A stretch of DNA of 64,000 nucleotides from contig NZ_LMHV01000004.1 in the NCBI RefSeq assembly GCF_001429725.1, forward strand, positions 119,481 to 183,480, written 5' to 3'. This DNA comes from Rhizobium sp. Root708. GTDB taxonomy: Bacteria > Pseudomonadota > Alphaproteobacteria > Rhizobiales > Rhizobiaceae. Both the position numbers and the translations under genes were made by a program. The notes beneath the pieces were generated by a model. The model was given only the letters and a program-made list of their open reading frames with translations. It searched no databases and was not told the DNA's origin. Within the stretch, counting starts at the first letter, position 1. The number at the start of each line of letters is the position of its first letter. Shown one piece after another: positions 9,227 through 18,567 of this stretch.

Positions 9227-10394
9227 AGCGGGCCAGCATCGGTCCGGTGAAGAGGATGATGAGAAAGCGGCCGGTCTGCATCGCCATCACGAATGGCACG
9301 TCGACGTCGCTGGAGGCTGCGATGATCGCGACGGAGTCCGCTCCACCGGGGCTCGTCGCGAGGTAGGCCGTGAGCGGATCGACGCCGGCGAACTTGTGCA
9401 GGGCGAAAGCCATGCAGCCGCAGAGCGACATCAGCAGCAATATGGACGCGGCGACACGCGGGAGCGCCCTGGCGGCATGCATGATGATGCCACGGGTGAA
9501 GCGCAGTCCGATGTTCCAACCAATCAAGGCGTAGCTGATCGCCAGCAGCCACATCGGCAACTCGATCTTCAGAAGACCGAAGCCTTGCAGCAGAGAACCT
9601 GCGATCAGCGGGAGAATGATCGTGCCGCCCTGGATGCGCAGGCGCACCGCGACAAAGGCACAGAGGCAGGTCAGTACTACCGTCGCTACAAAGGCGGGCC
9701 AATTGATCGGCGGAAACAGGATCAGTGGCGGCGGCTCGCCGCCGTCGGCAGCGACCCAAAGCCGCGAAACGACGGAGGCGGCGACAGCGACGAAAACGAC
9801 CCGCAGATATTGCATGAAGGCGACGAGGCGCGCATCGGCGCCGTATTCTTCCGACATGATGACCATTGCCGAGGCAGCCCCCGGCGACGAGCCCCAGACC
9901 GCCGTGGTGCCCGGCAGGACCTGCCAGCGGGTAAGCAACCAGCCGAGCAGGCTGGCAACCACGATCACGGAGAAGATCATCGACAGAAACAGCGGCGCGT
10001 CGGCCGCCATTGTCCCGATGATGTCGACCGTGATGGCGCGCGCCATCAGGAAGCCGACCAAAGCCTGACCAAAGAGAAGCGGCCAGCGCGGCACGCGAAG
10101 CGAGCCCTGGCCGATCGTGAGCGCCAATATGATCGCCGCGACCATCGGCCCGATCAGCAGCGATGCGGGAAGCCCAAGCAGTTCCAGCGCCAGGACCAGA
10201 GCCGAGGAGATCGCAAGCAACAGTGCCCATCGCGGCAGGCTCGCTTTGCGCAGCAGGCGGCTGGCGTCTTTCAAAGGCAACGTCCCGTGCTTTTGGGTGG
10301 CGTATATCCGCAGACAAGAGAGACGCGGACTGGCTCTGCTGAACAAGAAAACCGGTCGAGGGACCGGGCGGCTTTCGGTCGGTATATGCTTCAC
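9186..10394 (-). CDS. AbrB family (Gneg_AbrB duplication) integral membrane protein
   Basis: 402 aa with about 10 hydrophobic segments in two homologous halves. Each half has the signature SPGxAxx: WGSSPGAASAMVIMSEEYGA (about 170) and ATSPGGADSVAIIAASSDV (about 345), characteristic of the family once named after AmoB/AbrB that is unrelated to the Bacillus regulator. The function of the family is not settled; transport or regulation has been proposed. The first about 37 residues are unlike a membrane protein N-terminus, and a TTG at 10280 (LPLKDASRLLRK) may be the true start. It converges on and overlaps the AraC gene. Confidence 0.78.
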   Translation of the reverse strand: MKHIPTESRPVPRPVFLFSRASPRLSCLRIYATQKHGTLPLKDASRLLRKASLPRWALLLAISSALVLALELLGLPASLLIGPMVAAIILALTIGQGSLRVPRWPLLFGQALVGFLMARAITVDIIGTMAADAPLFLSMIFSVIVVASLLGWLLTRWQVLPGTTAVWGSSPGAASAMVIMSEEYGADARLVAFMQYLRVVFVAVAASVVSRLWVAADGGEPPPLILFPPINWPAFVATVVLTCLCAFVAVRLRIQGGTIILPLIAGSLLQGFGLLKIELPMWLLAISYALIGWNIGLRFTRGIIMHAARALPRVAASILLLMSLCGCMAFALHKFAGVDPLTAYLATSPGGADSVAIIAASSDVDVPFVMAMQTGRFLIILFTGPMLARFIARRSGLAENPV

Positions 10395-10574
10395 GGGATA
10401 GCAGGGTCAATTACGAAATCCTACGGGGACGTCCCTCGACAGGCGCGCGTTGGATGATGGATTTGCCGTGGCCGCGGAATGCGCCCTTCACTGCGACACT
10501 TTCACTAGACAGTCGCGATTCGATGTCCCATACCAAGCTGCCCTCCGGGCATTAGCGGTAAGGAGATCAATGAG

Positions 10575-11987
10575 ATGGCGCTCAAGGATGCGAAGGCTGG
10601 AAAACGCAACGAGGAGGGGATTTCCGCCGTTCTCGGTATTCTGAAGCAGAGCTTCGGCGAGCGTTTTCAAACAGGCGAGAGCTTCCGTGCGCAGCATGCG
10701 CATACGACGACCTACATTCCCGCGCAACTTCCCGATGGCGTTCTGTTCGCGGAGAGCGCCGATGATGTCAAAGCAGTCGTCAAGGTCTGCGCCGAGCACA
10801 AGGTTCCGGTGATCGGCTTTGGCACCGGCTCGTCGCTGGAAGGGCAGGTGAATGCGCCGAACGGCGGCATCTCCATCGACTTCAGCCGGATGAACCGTAT
10901 TCTCCAAGTGAACCCCGAGGATCTCGATTGCACGGTTGAGCCGGGTGTTACCCGCGAGCAGCTGAACACATATCTCCGCGATACCGGCCTTTTCTTTCCG
11001 ATCGATCCCGGTGCGAATGCTTCCATCGGCGGCATGGCTTCGACCCGGGCTTCCGGAACGAACGCGGTTCGCTATGGAACGATGAAGGACAACGTGCTTG
11101 CCGTCACCGCGGTGACCGCGAACGGCGAGGAAATCCGGACCGCGCGGCGCGCACGCAAATCCTCGGCAGGCTATGATTTGACCCGGCTCTTCGTCGGCGC
11201 CGAAGGGACGCTCGGCATCCTGACGTCGGTGACGCTGCGGCTCCAGGGGATTCCGCAGAAGATCGGTGGTGGTGTTTGCGCGTTTCCTGATGTGACCGCT
11301 GCCTGCGATGCCGTGATCATGACGATCCAGATGGGTATTCCCGTCGCCCGCATCGAAATCCTGGATGCCTTGCAGATCCGGGCCTGCAACGCCTATTCGA
11401 AGCTTGACTACGAGGAGACGCCGACGCTGTTCCTCGAGTTCCATGGAACGGACGAGACGGTCGCGCTGCAATCGGCGCAGTTTGCGGAGATTGCCGCAGA
11501 ATGCGGTGGCGGCGAATTCAAATGGACGGTCAACGCCGAGGAGCGAAACAAGCTCTGGAAGGCTCGCCACGATGCCTATTGGGCATCGCGCGCGCTGGCA
11601 CCGGAAATGGCTGCTCTCTCGACCGATGTCTGCGTGCCGATATCGCGGCTTGCGGAGTGCATCGGGCAGACCCAGGCCGATATCGAGGAGCATGCTTTGC
11701 TGGCGATGATCGTCGGGCATGCGGGAGACGGCAACTTTCACGTCCTGCTGTTGTTCGATGACAAGACGGCCGAAGGGATCGCTGTGGCCGAGGCATTCGT
11801 CGCGCGGTTGAACGCGCGGGCATTGGCCATGGACGGAACCTGCACGGGGGAACATGGAATAGGGCAGGGGAAGATGGCTTTCCTCGAGGAGGAGCTTGGC
11901 GGCGCCGTCGATCTGATGCGTCACGTCAAGCAGGCTCTCGATCCGGATAACATCTTCAATCCCGGAAAGATTTTCCATTCTGCCTGA
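10575..11987 (+). CDS. FAD-binding D-lactate dehydrogenase / glycolate oxidase-like flavoprotein
   Basis: 470-aa FAD-linked oxidase of the VAO/GlcD/LDHD class. The FAD-binding PP-loop is at about 75-100 (PVIGFGTGSSLEGQVN), with GANASIGGMASTRASGTNA and YDLTRLFVGAEGTLGI later in the FAD domain. The C-terminal cap has the metal-binding histidines in GHAGDGNFHVLLLF and ends with GTCTGEHGIGQGK and the closing DPDNIFNPGKIF. It likely oxidises D-lactate or a related 2-hydroxyacid, passing electrons to cytochrome c or quinone. The ATG at 10575 follows AGGAG. It stands alone, so the exact substrate is not fixed by context. Confidence 0.9.
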   Translation: MALKDAKAGKRNEEGISAVLGILKQSFGERFQTGESFRAQHAHTTTYIPAQLPDGVLFAESADDVKAVVKVCAEHKVPVIGFGTGSSLEGQVNAPNGGISIDFSRMNRILQVNPEDLDCTVEPGVTREQLNTYLRDTGLFFPIDPGANASIGGMASTRASGTNAVRYGTMKDNVLAVTAVTANGEEIRTARRARKSSAGYDLTRLFVGAEGTLGILTSVTLRLQGIPQKIGGGVCAFPDVTAACDAVIMTIQMGIPVARIEILDALQIRACNAYSKLDYEETPTLFLEFHGTDETVALQSAQFAEIAAECGGGEFKWTVNAEERNKLWKARHDAYWASRALAPEMAALSTDVCVPISRLAECIGQTQADIEEHALLAMIVGHAGDGNFHVLLLFDDKTAEGIAVAEAFVARLNARALAMDGTCTGEHGIGQGKMAFLEEELGGAVDLMRHVKQALDPDNIFNPGKIFHSA

Positions 11988-12099
11988 AAAACAACATTGT
12001 GTTGATCATGGCTTGCTTGTGGTGCGGATACCACTAGACACAGGTGATCGCGTAGAGAATCGAGCCGCCGGCCAGAGCGTGTCTCCAAAGCAGGGAAAT

Positions 12100-12150
12100 A
12101 GAGCAGGATGTTGCCCGAAAGCCGCTTCACACTTTTTGGTTTCATGCTCT
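12100..12150. repeat. RIME-like intergenic palindromic repeat
   Basis: An imperfect palindrome bounded by AGAGCAGGAT and its near-complement TTCATGCTCT, with the core CCCGAAAGCCGCTTCACAC. This matches my recollection of the short mosaic palindromes dispersed between genes in Rhizobiaceae. No second copy was noticed in the window. It sits in the gap between the flavoprotein and AsmA genes. Confidence 0.55.
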
Positions 12151-12188
12151 AGTGTTCGCGTTGGTATCCCGAATGGAGAGTAGGTAAT

Positions 12189-15100
12189 TTGCTAGGCCGG
12201 TTCCTCGTCGTGCTGGGCGGACTGATCGTGGTGGTGCTGTTCGTGGCGCTGCTGGCTCCGCTTTTTATCGATTGGACCGACTTCAGGAAGAACTTCGAGG
12301 ATCAGGCAAGCCGCATTATCGGCAAGAAGGTCGTGGTGCATGGCGCCGTCGATGCCCGGCTGCTGCCTTTCCCCTCGGTCACCATGCACGACGTTCGCGT
12401 TGGCCAAGAGCCGGACGGTTCGCCGATCGTGCAGATCGAGCAGTTCTCCATGGATGCCGAGCTTGCGCCATTTCTTTCAGGCGAAGCGCTGATCTTCGAC
12501 ATGCGGGTGGTGAACCCGAAGGTGAAGCTGCGTCTCCTCAAGGACGGGACGCTCGATTGGACCCACGGCAGCCAGCCTGAGATTCCGGCCAAGACCGTTG
12601 TCCTCGAGAACGTTCATGTCGGCGGCGGTGATGTTCAGTTCATCGACGACCAATCGGGCCGGTCGCGACATGTGACTGGCCTCAATGCCGAGATGTCAGC
12701 GAAATCGCTGGCGGGTCCCTGGAGGATCGAGGGTGACGCGGCGCTGGATGGCGAGCATGGCAAATTCTTGATCTCGAGCAACCAGCCCGACGAGAGCGGC
12801 GTGCTCAGGATGCGCACGCACCTGGAACCGGATAAACATCCCGTGTCTGTCGATCTCGATGGCGAACTCAAGCTGATCGACCAGAAGCCGAACTATCAGG
12901 GCACCGTGTCGGCGGCCATCGAGTCGAACGACAAGAAAGTCGACAAGAATTACGTCCCGCCGCGGATGAAGGGGAAGTTCGAGCTTACCAACGAGAGCAT
13001 TCGCATTCCGGAATACCGGTTGGAGATCGGCTCGCAGCAGGACCCTTATGTCATTACCGGCGAGGCGACGCTTGATACTGGCGGCAAGCCGCAATTCCTG
13101 CTGACGGCCGACGGCCAGCAGATCGACGTGAACCGCATCGGCAATCAGGGCGCCGGCGGAAAGACCGCTCGCGATCCCGCCTTGTCGGCGCGTCAGCGGC
13201 TCAATTCGCTGGTGCGGATCGTTTCGCAGGTTCCGATCCCGCAGGTCCCCGGCAAGGCAAGCGTCAGGCTGCCGGCGATCGTTGCCGGCGATACGACGAT
13301 CCGCGATGTGCAACTCGACCTTGAACCGGCGAGCAACGGCTGGACGATCGACAACGCGGTGGGAACGCTCCCGGGGCGCACGCTGATCGAAGGAAAAGGC
13401 AAACTCAATCTGCAGGGCGAGGCGTCCTTTGCCGGGCAGGTGACCGTCGCCTCGAAGCAGCCGACGGGGCTCGCGTCCTGGCTTGCTGGCTCGGTTGATC
13501 CTGCTATCCGTCAGCTGCGCCAGGCTGGCTTCTCTGCCGATGTCAGCCTGACCCATGACCGGCAGACATTCGACAATCTCGAAATCGCGGTCGGCCCCGC
13601 GACCCTGAAGGGCAAGCTGGAGAGGCAGGCGGTCGCCAACCAGACGCCGACGCTGGACGTTTCGCTGGCAGGCGACGCGCTCGATCTCGATGCCCTCAGG
13701 GCGTTGACGGGGCTTTTCACCGGCGAGGATGCCGGCGACAACGTGCTGGATCACAAGATCACGGCGCAGCTGAAGGCGGACAAGTTCACGGCATTCGGCG
13801 TAGAAGCGGGTGACGTTGAGACGAATTTCACCATTGCCGACGGCGCGCTCTCTCTCGAGAAGCTTGCCGTCAAGAATTTGGCCGGCGCTGAGTTCACGGC
13901 TACCGGCCGGGCCGAAGGTTCGCTGCTGGACTACAAGGGGTCCGGAGAGATCACCTTCAAGTCCGCTGATCCCGGTCCGTTCTTTACGATGCTGAAGCAG
14001 AAGCTGCCGCAGCATCCCGTCATGGATCGCCTGGTGCGCAATGCAGCATGGTACACCAATACAGCGCTGCGCGGGGCGGTGACGCTCGGCGGAGAGCAGG
14101 GCGATGGGCTGACGGTCACGCTTGCCGGGGTTGCCAATGGCAGCCGCGTCAATCTCGACTACCGAATGTCGGATCTGCTTGCCTTGACCGGCAAGGGAAC
14201 TACCAGCCTCGAGGCAACGCTTGAGAACACGGTGACGTCGATCCTCTTCGGGCAGGCGGGGCTTGATCCGTTGCCTGTCGACGCCGATGCCAATGGCCGT
14301 ATGACGCTCAAGGTCCAGGCGGAGGACAACGACCCTGCCGACGCGGCCCTGACCTTTGCCACCGACCGCACCTCGTTTACCGCGAGCGGCAAGGTCGATG
14401 TTCATCCGCAGGCCTTCATGAATGGCCAGCTCAAGGTCTCGCTCGAAAGCGCGGATCTGGATCCCTACCTCGTGATGAACGGGCTCGGCGTGCCGCAGAT
14501 GGGCACCGGGCTGCCGTTCAAGCTCACGACGACCGCGACCGTCGACAGCGACACGATCGTCCTTAGCGATATCGCCGGCCATGCCGCGGACAACGAGTTC
14601 GGCGGCGCGCTGACGCTGGATCGCAAGGCGGAAAAGTCGACCGCCACCGGCGAGCTGGCGCTGAGCAAGGCGGATGCGACCTGGCTCGGTGAGGCGATCT
14701 ATGGACCGATGACGGACGCCGCGACCGGTAACCTTTCCGGCGCGGCGCTCGGCCTGCCGGCGCTGAAGGATGTGGACGTCAATCTGAAACTTTCCGCAAA
14801 GCAATTCTGGCCGGGATGGTCGAGCCCGCTGACCGACTTCACCTCGGATGTCGTCTACAAGGGCGACGAGCTGCAGCTCAAGGACATCAAAGCCGGCTGG
14901 GACGGCGGCACCATCAATGGCAACCTGCTGTTCACCAATGCTGACGGTACCGGCTTCTTCCAGACGAAGATGACTCTTGCCGATACGGATCTCGGCGGCG
15001 TCGTATGGTCCCGTGACGGGTCACCGCTGGCGGATGGAAAATTCGGGCTTTCGATGTCACTCGAAGCGTCCGGCAAGTCCGTCAACGACATTGCGGCCGC

Positions 15101-15938
15101 GCTCAACGGATCGGGAACGCTGAGCCTCGGCAATACCACTGTGCGCGGGCTCAACCTCGGAATGCTCGCACCTCTCCAGGCCGCGACGGATCCGATGCAG
15201 GACCAGCTCAACGCCGGCAAGGTGCACCCGATCATCGAGACCCTGCTGAACAACGGCGAGGCCAAGCTGCCGCCTGCGAATATTCCGTTCAACATCACCG
15301 ACGGCGTGCTGCGCGTCCAGAACGTCAGTGTCGGCACGGATCAGGCGAAGCTGCTCGGCAACGCTCAGATCGATCTTCCGCAGGAGCGCATCAGCGCGTC
15401 GTTGAATATCGCGCTCAACGCCGCCGGTGACGCGTTGCCGGGCGCTGAGCCTGCCGTGCGACTGGATTTTTCCGGTCAGCTCGGGTCGCCCGGCCGGGTG
15501 ATGGATGTCACTGATATCACTGGTTACCTGTCTCTGCGCGCCTTCGAGCGCGAGCGCCGTCGCGTCGAGCGGCTGCAGTCGAACGTGCTCGAGAAGCAGC
15601 GGCTGAGACGCGAGGCGGCGCTCTACAAGTTCAACGATGCCGAGCGTGAGAAGGCCGCTGCCATCGAAGCGCAGCGCAGTGCCGAGGAACAGCGTCTGAG
15701 GGCCCTTGCCGCGCAGGCGGAGCGCGAAAAGGCGGAAGCCGAGGCGAAAGCGAAAGCCGAGGCTGAAGCGAAGGCAAAGGCTGACGCAGATGCGCGCGCC
15801 AAAGCAAAGGCCGAGGAAGACGCAAAGGCTGCCGCTGAGGCGGCGCGCCGAGCGCAGCAGCAGCTCGAGACGCCGCCACAGAACTCCCTCAATTTCAAGA
15901 CGATACCCGGTCTGCCTGGTGTTCAGATGCCACAATGA
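12189..15938 (+). CDS. AsmA family protein, large
   Basis: 1249 aa, AsmA/TamB-like bridge protein. N-terminal membrane anchor (about 4-25) is followed by the family opening LFIDWTDFRKNFEDQASRII and GKKVVVHGAVDARLLPFPSV, then about 1000 residues of repeating beta-strand sequence. The AsmA C-terminal domain (about 960-1120) contains NGSGTLSLGNTTVRGLNLG. The last 130 residues are an unusual charged coiled coil with Ala/Glu/Lys repeats (AEREKAEAEAKAKAEAEAK type). Such proteins anchor in the inner membrane and are implicated in lipid transfer to the outer membrane. Start codon is TTG, preceded by GGAGAG; no better in-frame start is seen. Monocistronic. Confidence 0.87.
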   Translation: MLGRFLVVLGGLIVVVLFVALLAPLFIDWTDFRKNFEDQASRIIGKKVVVHGAVDARLLPFPSVTMHDVRVGQEPDGSPIVQIEQFSMDAELAPFLSGEALIFDMRVVNPKVKLRLLKDGTLDWTHGSQPEIPAKTVVLENVHVGGGDVQFIDDQSGRSRHVTGLNAEMSAKSLAGPWRIEGDAALDGEHGKFLISSNQPDESGVLRMRTHLEPDKHPVSVDLDGELKLIDQKPNYQGTVSAAIESNDKKVDKNYVPPRMKGKFELTNESIRIPEYRLEIGSQQDPYVITGEATLDTGGKPQFLLTADGQQIDVNRIGNQGAGGKTARDPALSARQRLNSLVRIVSQVPIPQVPGKASVRLPAIVAGDTTIRDVQLDLEPASNGWTIDNAVGTLPGRTLIEGKGKLNLQGEASFAGQVTVASKQPTGLASWLAGSVDPAIRQLRQAGFSADVSLTHDRQTFDNLEIAVGPATLKGKLERQAVANQTPTLDVSLAGDALDLDALRALTGLFTGEDAGDNVLDHKITAQLKADKFTAFGVEAGDVETNFTIADGALSLEKLAVKNLAGAEFTATGRAEGSLLDYKGSGEITFKSADPGPFFTMLKQKLPQHPVMDRLVRNAAWYTNTALRGAVTLGGEQGDGLTVTLAGVANGSRVNLDYRMSDLLALTGKGTTSLEATLENTVTSILFGQAGLDPLPVDADANGRMTLKVQAEDNDPADAALTFATDRTSFTASGKVDVHPQAFMNGQLKVSLESADLDPYLVMNGLGVPQMGTGLPFKLTTTATVDSDTIVLSDIAGHAADNEFGGALTLDRKAEKSTATGELALSKADATWLGEAIYGPMTDAATGNLSGAALGLPALKDVDVNLKLSAKQFWPGWSSPLTDFTSDVVYKGDELQLKDIKAGWDGGTINGNLLFTNADGTGFFQTKMTLADTDLGGVVWSRDGSPLADGKFGLSMSLEASGKSVNDIAAALNGSGTLSLGNTTVRGLNLGMLAPLQAATDPMQDQLNAGKVHPIIETLLNNGEAKLPPANIPFNITDGVLRVQNVSVGTDQAKLLGNAQIDLPQERISASLNIALNAAGDALPGAEPAVRLDFSGQLGSPGRVMDVTDITGYLSLRAFERERRRVERLQSNVLEKQRLRREAALYKFNDAEREKAAAIEAQRSAEEQRLRALAAQAEREKAEAEAKAKAEAEAKAKADADARAKAKAEEDAKAAAEAARRAQQQLETPPQNSLNFKTIPGLPGVQMPQ

Positions 15939-16035
15939 TCGGATGTCCGTTGAGGGCTAGCCGACGTTAGTGGCAAAGACGTTGTTCATGACGGCAATGC
16001 TGTGTGATGATCTTCGGCGTAGGACGGCCTTGTTG

Positions 16036-16281
16036 TCAGGCGTCGTCCGAGTTCGGCTGCAACGTTACGCTTTTCCCGGACTTCAGCCACGCGAGAACCT
16101 GAACGCGGAGCGCCGACGACAGGTTGCTGTCAGGGTTTCTCTGATCGTCGATCTCTGAAATCAGGGCGGCAAGCGAGATCGCGCGGGCTTCGGCAATCGC
16201 GTTCAGTTCCGCCCAGAACTCGTCTTCAAGCGAAATGCTCGTGCGATGTCCGTGCAGTGTGGCCGAGTGCTTGCGTATCAT
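16036..16281 (-). CDS. Ribbon-helix-helix domain protein
   Basis: 81-aa protein. TLHGHRTSISLEDEFWAELN followed by EAARISLAALISEID-like sequence fits the RHH_4 fold (beta strand then two helices), usually DNA-binding. It is compact with no other domain. It lies downstream of the DUF4169 and SspB genes on the same strand, a grouping common in Rhizobiales; it may be the last gene of that operon. Target unknown. Confidence 0.8.
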   Translation of the reverse strand: MIRKHSATLHGHRTSISLEDEFWAELNAIAEARAISLAALISEIDDQRNPDSNLSSALRVQVLAWLKSGKSVTLQPNSDDA

Positions 16282-16372
16282 TGACGTGGCAGGGCTGCGC
16301 CAGACAGGGAAGCGGAACGGCGGGGTACGGGGAAATGTGCGGCGCCGTGCTCGTTCCAGCCGCGAACGCGCT

Positions 16373-16567
16373 TCATTCCTTGTCGCCGCTCTTCTCGATA
16401 TGGCCCTCGCGGTGTGCGCGATCGGCCTTCTCGTTCAGCGCCGTGGTCAGCTGCTTCTCGGTTTTCGTGCGCCCGAAGGAGATGCGATTTTGCTCGGCCT
16501 GCTTGTCTTTCTCGGAGCGGGCCTGCTTTTTTCGGAACTGGCGGAGATTGACGATTTCGGCGCTCAC
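16373..16567 (-). CDS. DUF4169 family small protein
   Basis: 64-aa highly charged protein starting (GTG at 16567) MSAEIVNLRQFRKKQARSEK and continuing with the family-typical NRISFGRTKTEK block. Predicted mostly helical and basic. The first residues VNLRQFRKKQ resemble the C-terminal tail of the neighbouring SspB (VSLDAFRKKQ), an interesting similarity between adjacent gene products. Function unknown. It lies 46 bp downstream of sspB, probably in the same transcript. Confidence 0.75.
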   Translation of the reverse strand: MSAEIVNLRQFRKKQARSEKDKQAEQNRISFGRTKTEKQLTTALNEKADRAHREGHIEKSGDKE

Positions 16568-16613
16568 GCTTGCCTCCGACGAAAAAGGGAAGCCGATGCT
16601 TCCCTTGAAATTT

Positions 16614-17123
16614 TTACTGCTTCTTGCGGAATGCGTCGAGCGAGACGACCGACCCCGGCTTCTTTTCCTCGCCCTCGGCGGGTTTGGCGGAAGCATCCTC
16701 GGTCTTTTCAGCGGCAACCGGATAAGCGGTAATCTCTCCAGAGGGGAGTTCTTCGCCATCCACCAGCGGCACGTCGAACTCGAGCTCGAAGTTGACCGAG
16801 GGGTCATAGAAGCCGCGAATCGCGTTGTACGGAATGACCAGCTTTTCGGGAACGTCGGAGAAGGACAGGCCGATCTCGAATCCCGAATCAGTAACCTTCA
16901 ATTCCCAGAACTGGTGCTGGACGACGATCGTCATCTGTTCCGGATACTTGGACTTCAGCATCTGGGATATGCGCACGCCAGGAGCACCGGTCAGGAAGGT
17001 GATGAAGAAATGATGCTCACCCGGCAGGCGGCCCGTTGCAGCGACTTCAGACAATACCTTACGGATGACGCCGCGCAGCGCGTCCTGTGCCAGAATGTCG
17101 TAACGGATGTGATCCTGCCCCAT
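16614..17123 (-). CDS. sspB: SspB, ClpXP adaptor for ssrA-tagged proteins
   Basis: 169-aa alphaproteobacterial SspB. The globular tag-binding domain is at about 5-125 (IRYDILAQDALRGVIRKVL, HHFFITFLTGAPGVRIS, FSDVPEKLVIPYNAIRGFYD), followed by an acidic flexible linker and a short C-terminal ClpX-binding tail (VVSLDAFRKKQ). It binds the ssrA degradation tag and tethers substrates to ClpXP. ATG at 17123 chosen as the conserved MGQDHIRYDI start. The tmRNA gene that makes the tag lies directly upstream on the same strand. Confidence 0.93.
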   Translation of the reverse strand: MGQDHIRYDILAQDALRGVIRKVLSEVAATGRLPGEHHFFITFLTGAPGVRISQMLKSKYPEQMTIVVQHQFWELKVTDSGFEIGLSFSDVPEKLVIPYNAIRGFYDPSVNFELEFDVPLVDGEELPSGEITAYPVAAEKTEDASAKPAEGEEKKPGSVVSLDAFRKKQ

Positions 17124-17224
17124 GCTTTCCTGTCTTTCGTTGTTCCGGCACCCCAGGCTATATGCCACGCCGGGGCGGCTTGGAAAAGCCCGAAGCCGAG
17201 TCGTAGTTTCGCAAATCATACATG

Positions 17225-17575
17225 ATTTAAACGGGAGCGAGAAGGTGAAGGCTTCTGTTGCCAGGTGCCTTCGGACCCCGCCTTAAGGGGCTAACCCTAA
17301 GGACTTAGAGCGGAATTCCCGCACCGCCATTAGGCAGCGAGAGCGTATTCCTTAGCGTTGTTGTCGTTTGCAACTACACTTTTGACCCGATAACGGCGGT
17401 ATCATGCCGAGCAAAAAGTCGATCTTTACACCCTTGTCGATCCTATTTCGCCCCCATCAAAAGCCGGCCGCGACCATAGTCTTCCGCCGGTTTTTGGTGG
17501 AGGCGCCGGGTACCGCCCCCGGGTCCAATAGGCTTATTCCATCGCTCATTTATCGCCATAGCCGATCCGAGAACC
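17225..17575 (-). ncRNA. ssrA: tmRNA, two-piece permuted alphaproteobacterial form
   Basis: Read on the minus strand, the acceptor piece comes first: its T-arm-like segment and 3' end CGCCTCCACCA finish at 17495. A 39-nt intervening segment (17456-17494) follows, then the coding piece begins GGGGGCGAAATAGG at 17455. GGGGGCG pairs with CGCCTCC to rebuild the tRNA-like acceptor stem (one G-U). The tag frame is 17371-17330 and encodes ANDNNAKEYALAA then TAA. A hairpin CGAAGGC...GCCTTC (about 17244-17272) follows. This is the circularly permuted architecture known from alphaproteobacteria. Outer ends are approximate. Trans-translation rescues stalled ribosomes; sspB is the next gene. Confidence 0.95.
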
Positions 17576-17760
17576 GGCAAGGCTGATATAGTGTTTTCCG
17601 CGTTGGATGGGAAGAGGGTACGTCACAAAAGCGTCTTTTCGGAACGCAAGCGCGTCGAACTCCGCCGAGCGGGACGATTTGCCGGGATAATGCATGTGCC
17701 GCGATTGGTTTCGACCCCGGGAAGGCTTAAATAGGTCGCAATGGAAACGGGCGGCCGACG

Positions 17761-18555
17761 ATGAAGCAGTACCTCGATCTTTTGACCCATGTGATGGAAA
17801 AGGGCAGCGACCGCGGCGATCGCACCGGGACGGGCACCCGTTCCGTGTTCGGCTATCAGATGCGCTTCGATCTCGAGGAAGGCTTTCCGGTTCTGACGAC
17901 CAAGAAGCTTCATCTTCGTTCGATCATCCATGAACTCCTGTGGTTCCTCAAGGGTGAGACCAACATCGGCTACCTGAAGGAAAACGGCGTATCGATCTGG
18001 GACGAATGGGCCGACGAGAACGGCGACCTCGGCCCTGTCTATGGCGCGCAGTGGCGTTCGTGGCCGGCTCCCGACGGCGGACATATCGATCAGATCGCCA
18101 ATCTGGTGCAGGGCATCATCAAGAACCCGAACTCCCGCCGACATATCGTGTCGGCGTGGAACCCGGCGGAGGTGGACAGCATGGCGCTGCCGCCCTGCCA
18201 TTGCCTCTTCCAGTTCTACGTGGCCGACGGAAAGCTGTCCTGCCAACTTTATCAGCGTTCGGCCGACATCTTCCTCGGCGTGCCATTCAATGCGGCGTCG
18301 TACGCACTGCTGACGATGATGGTTGCGCAGGTGGCGGGGCTGAAACTGGGTGATTTCGTACACACGCTCGGGGATGCGCATCTCTACCAGAACCATTTCG
18401 AGCAAGCGAAGCTGCAGCTGACGCGTAGCCCTAAGCCTTTGCCTTTCATGCGGCTCAATCCCGATGTGAAAGACATCTTCGGCTTCAAGTTCGAGGATTT
18501 CGAGCTGATCGGCTATGAGGCCGATGCGAGCATCAAGGCACCGATCGCCGTCTGA
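17761..18555 (+). CDS. thyA: Thymidylate synthase
   Basis: 264-aa ThyA that methylates dUMP to dTMP using methylenetetrahydrofolate. Length and numbering match the E. coli enzyme. The catalytic cysteine is C146 in [13 protein letters not shown], the phosphate-binding arginine is near [18 protein letters not shown] (about 20-35), and the dUMP-binding [13 protein letters not shown] segment (about 165) is intact. Followed 12 bp later by folA, which regenerates the tetrahydrofolate that ThyA oxidises, so this is a functional two-gene unit. Upstream it is divergent from ssrA. Confidence 0.97.
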   Translation: MKQYLDLLTHVMEKGSDRGDRTGTGTRSVFGYQMRFDLEEGFPVLTTKKLHLRSIIHELLWFLKGETNIGYLKENGVSIWDEWADENGDLGPVYGAQWRSWPAPDGGHIDQIANLVQGIIKNPNSRRHIVSAWNPAEVDSMALPPCHCLFQFYVADGKLSCQLYQRSADIFLGVPFNAASYALLTMMVAQVAGLKLGDFVHTLGDAHLYQNHFEQAKLQLTRSPKPLPFMRLNPDVKDIFGFKFEDFELIGYEADASIKAPIAV

Positions 18556-18567
18556 ACAGGGAAATCC

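Noticed and set aside
9396..10457. 353-codon plus-strand frame opposite the AbrB-type gene
   Set aside because: Gln/Arg-rich artefact; the minus strand encodes a coherent membrane protein.
12696..14804. 702-codon frame antisense to asmA
   Set aside because: Shadow ORF in GC-rich sequence without any recognisable domain; AsmA on the plus strand is well supported.
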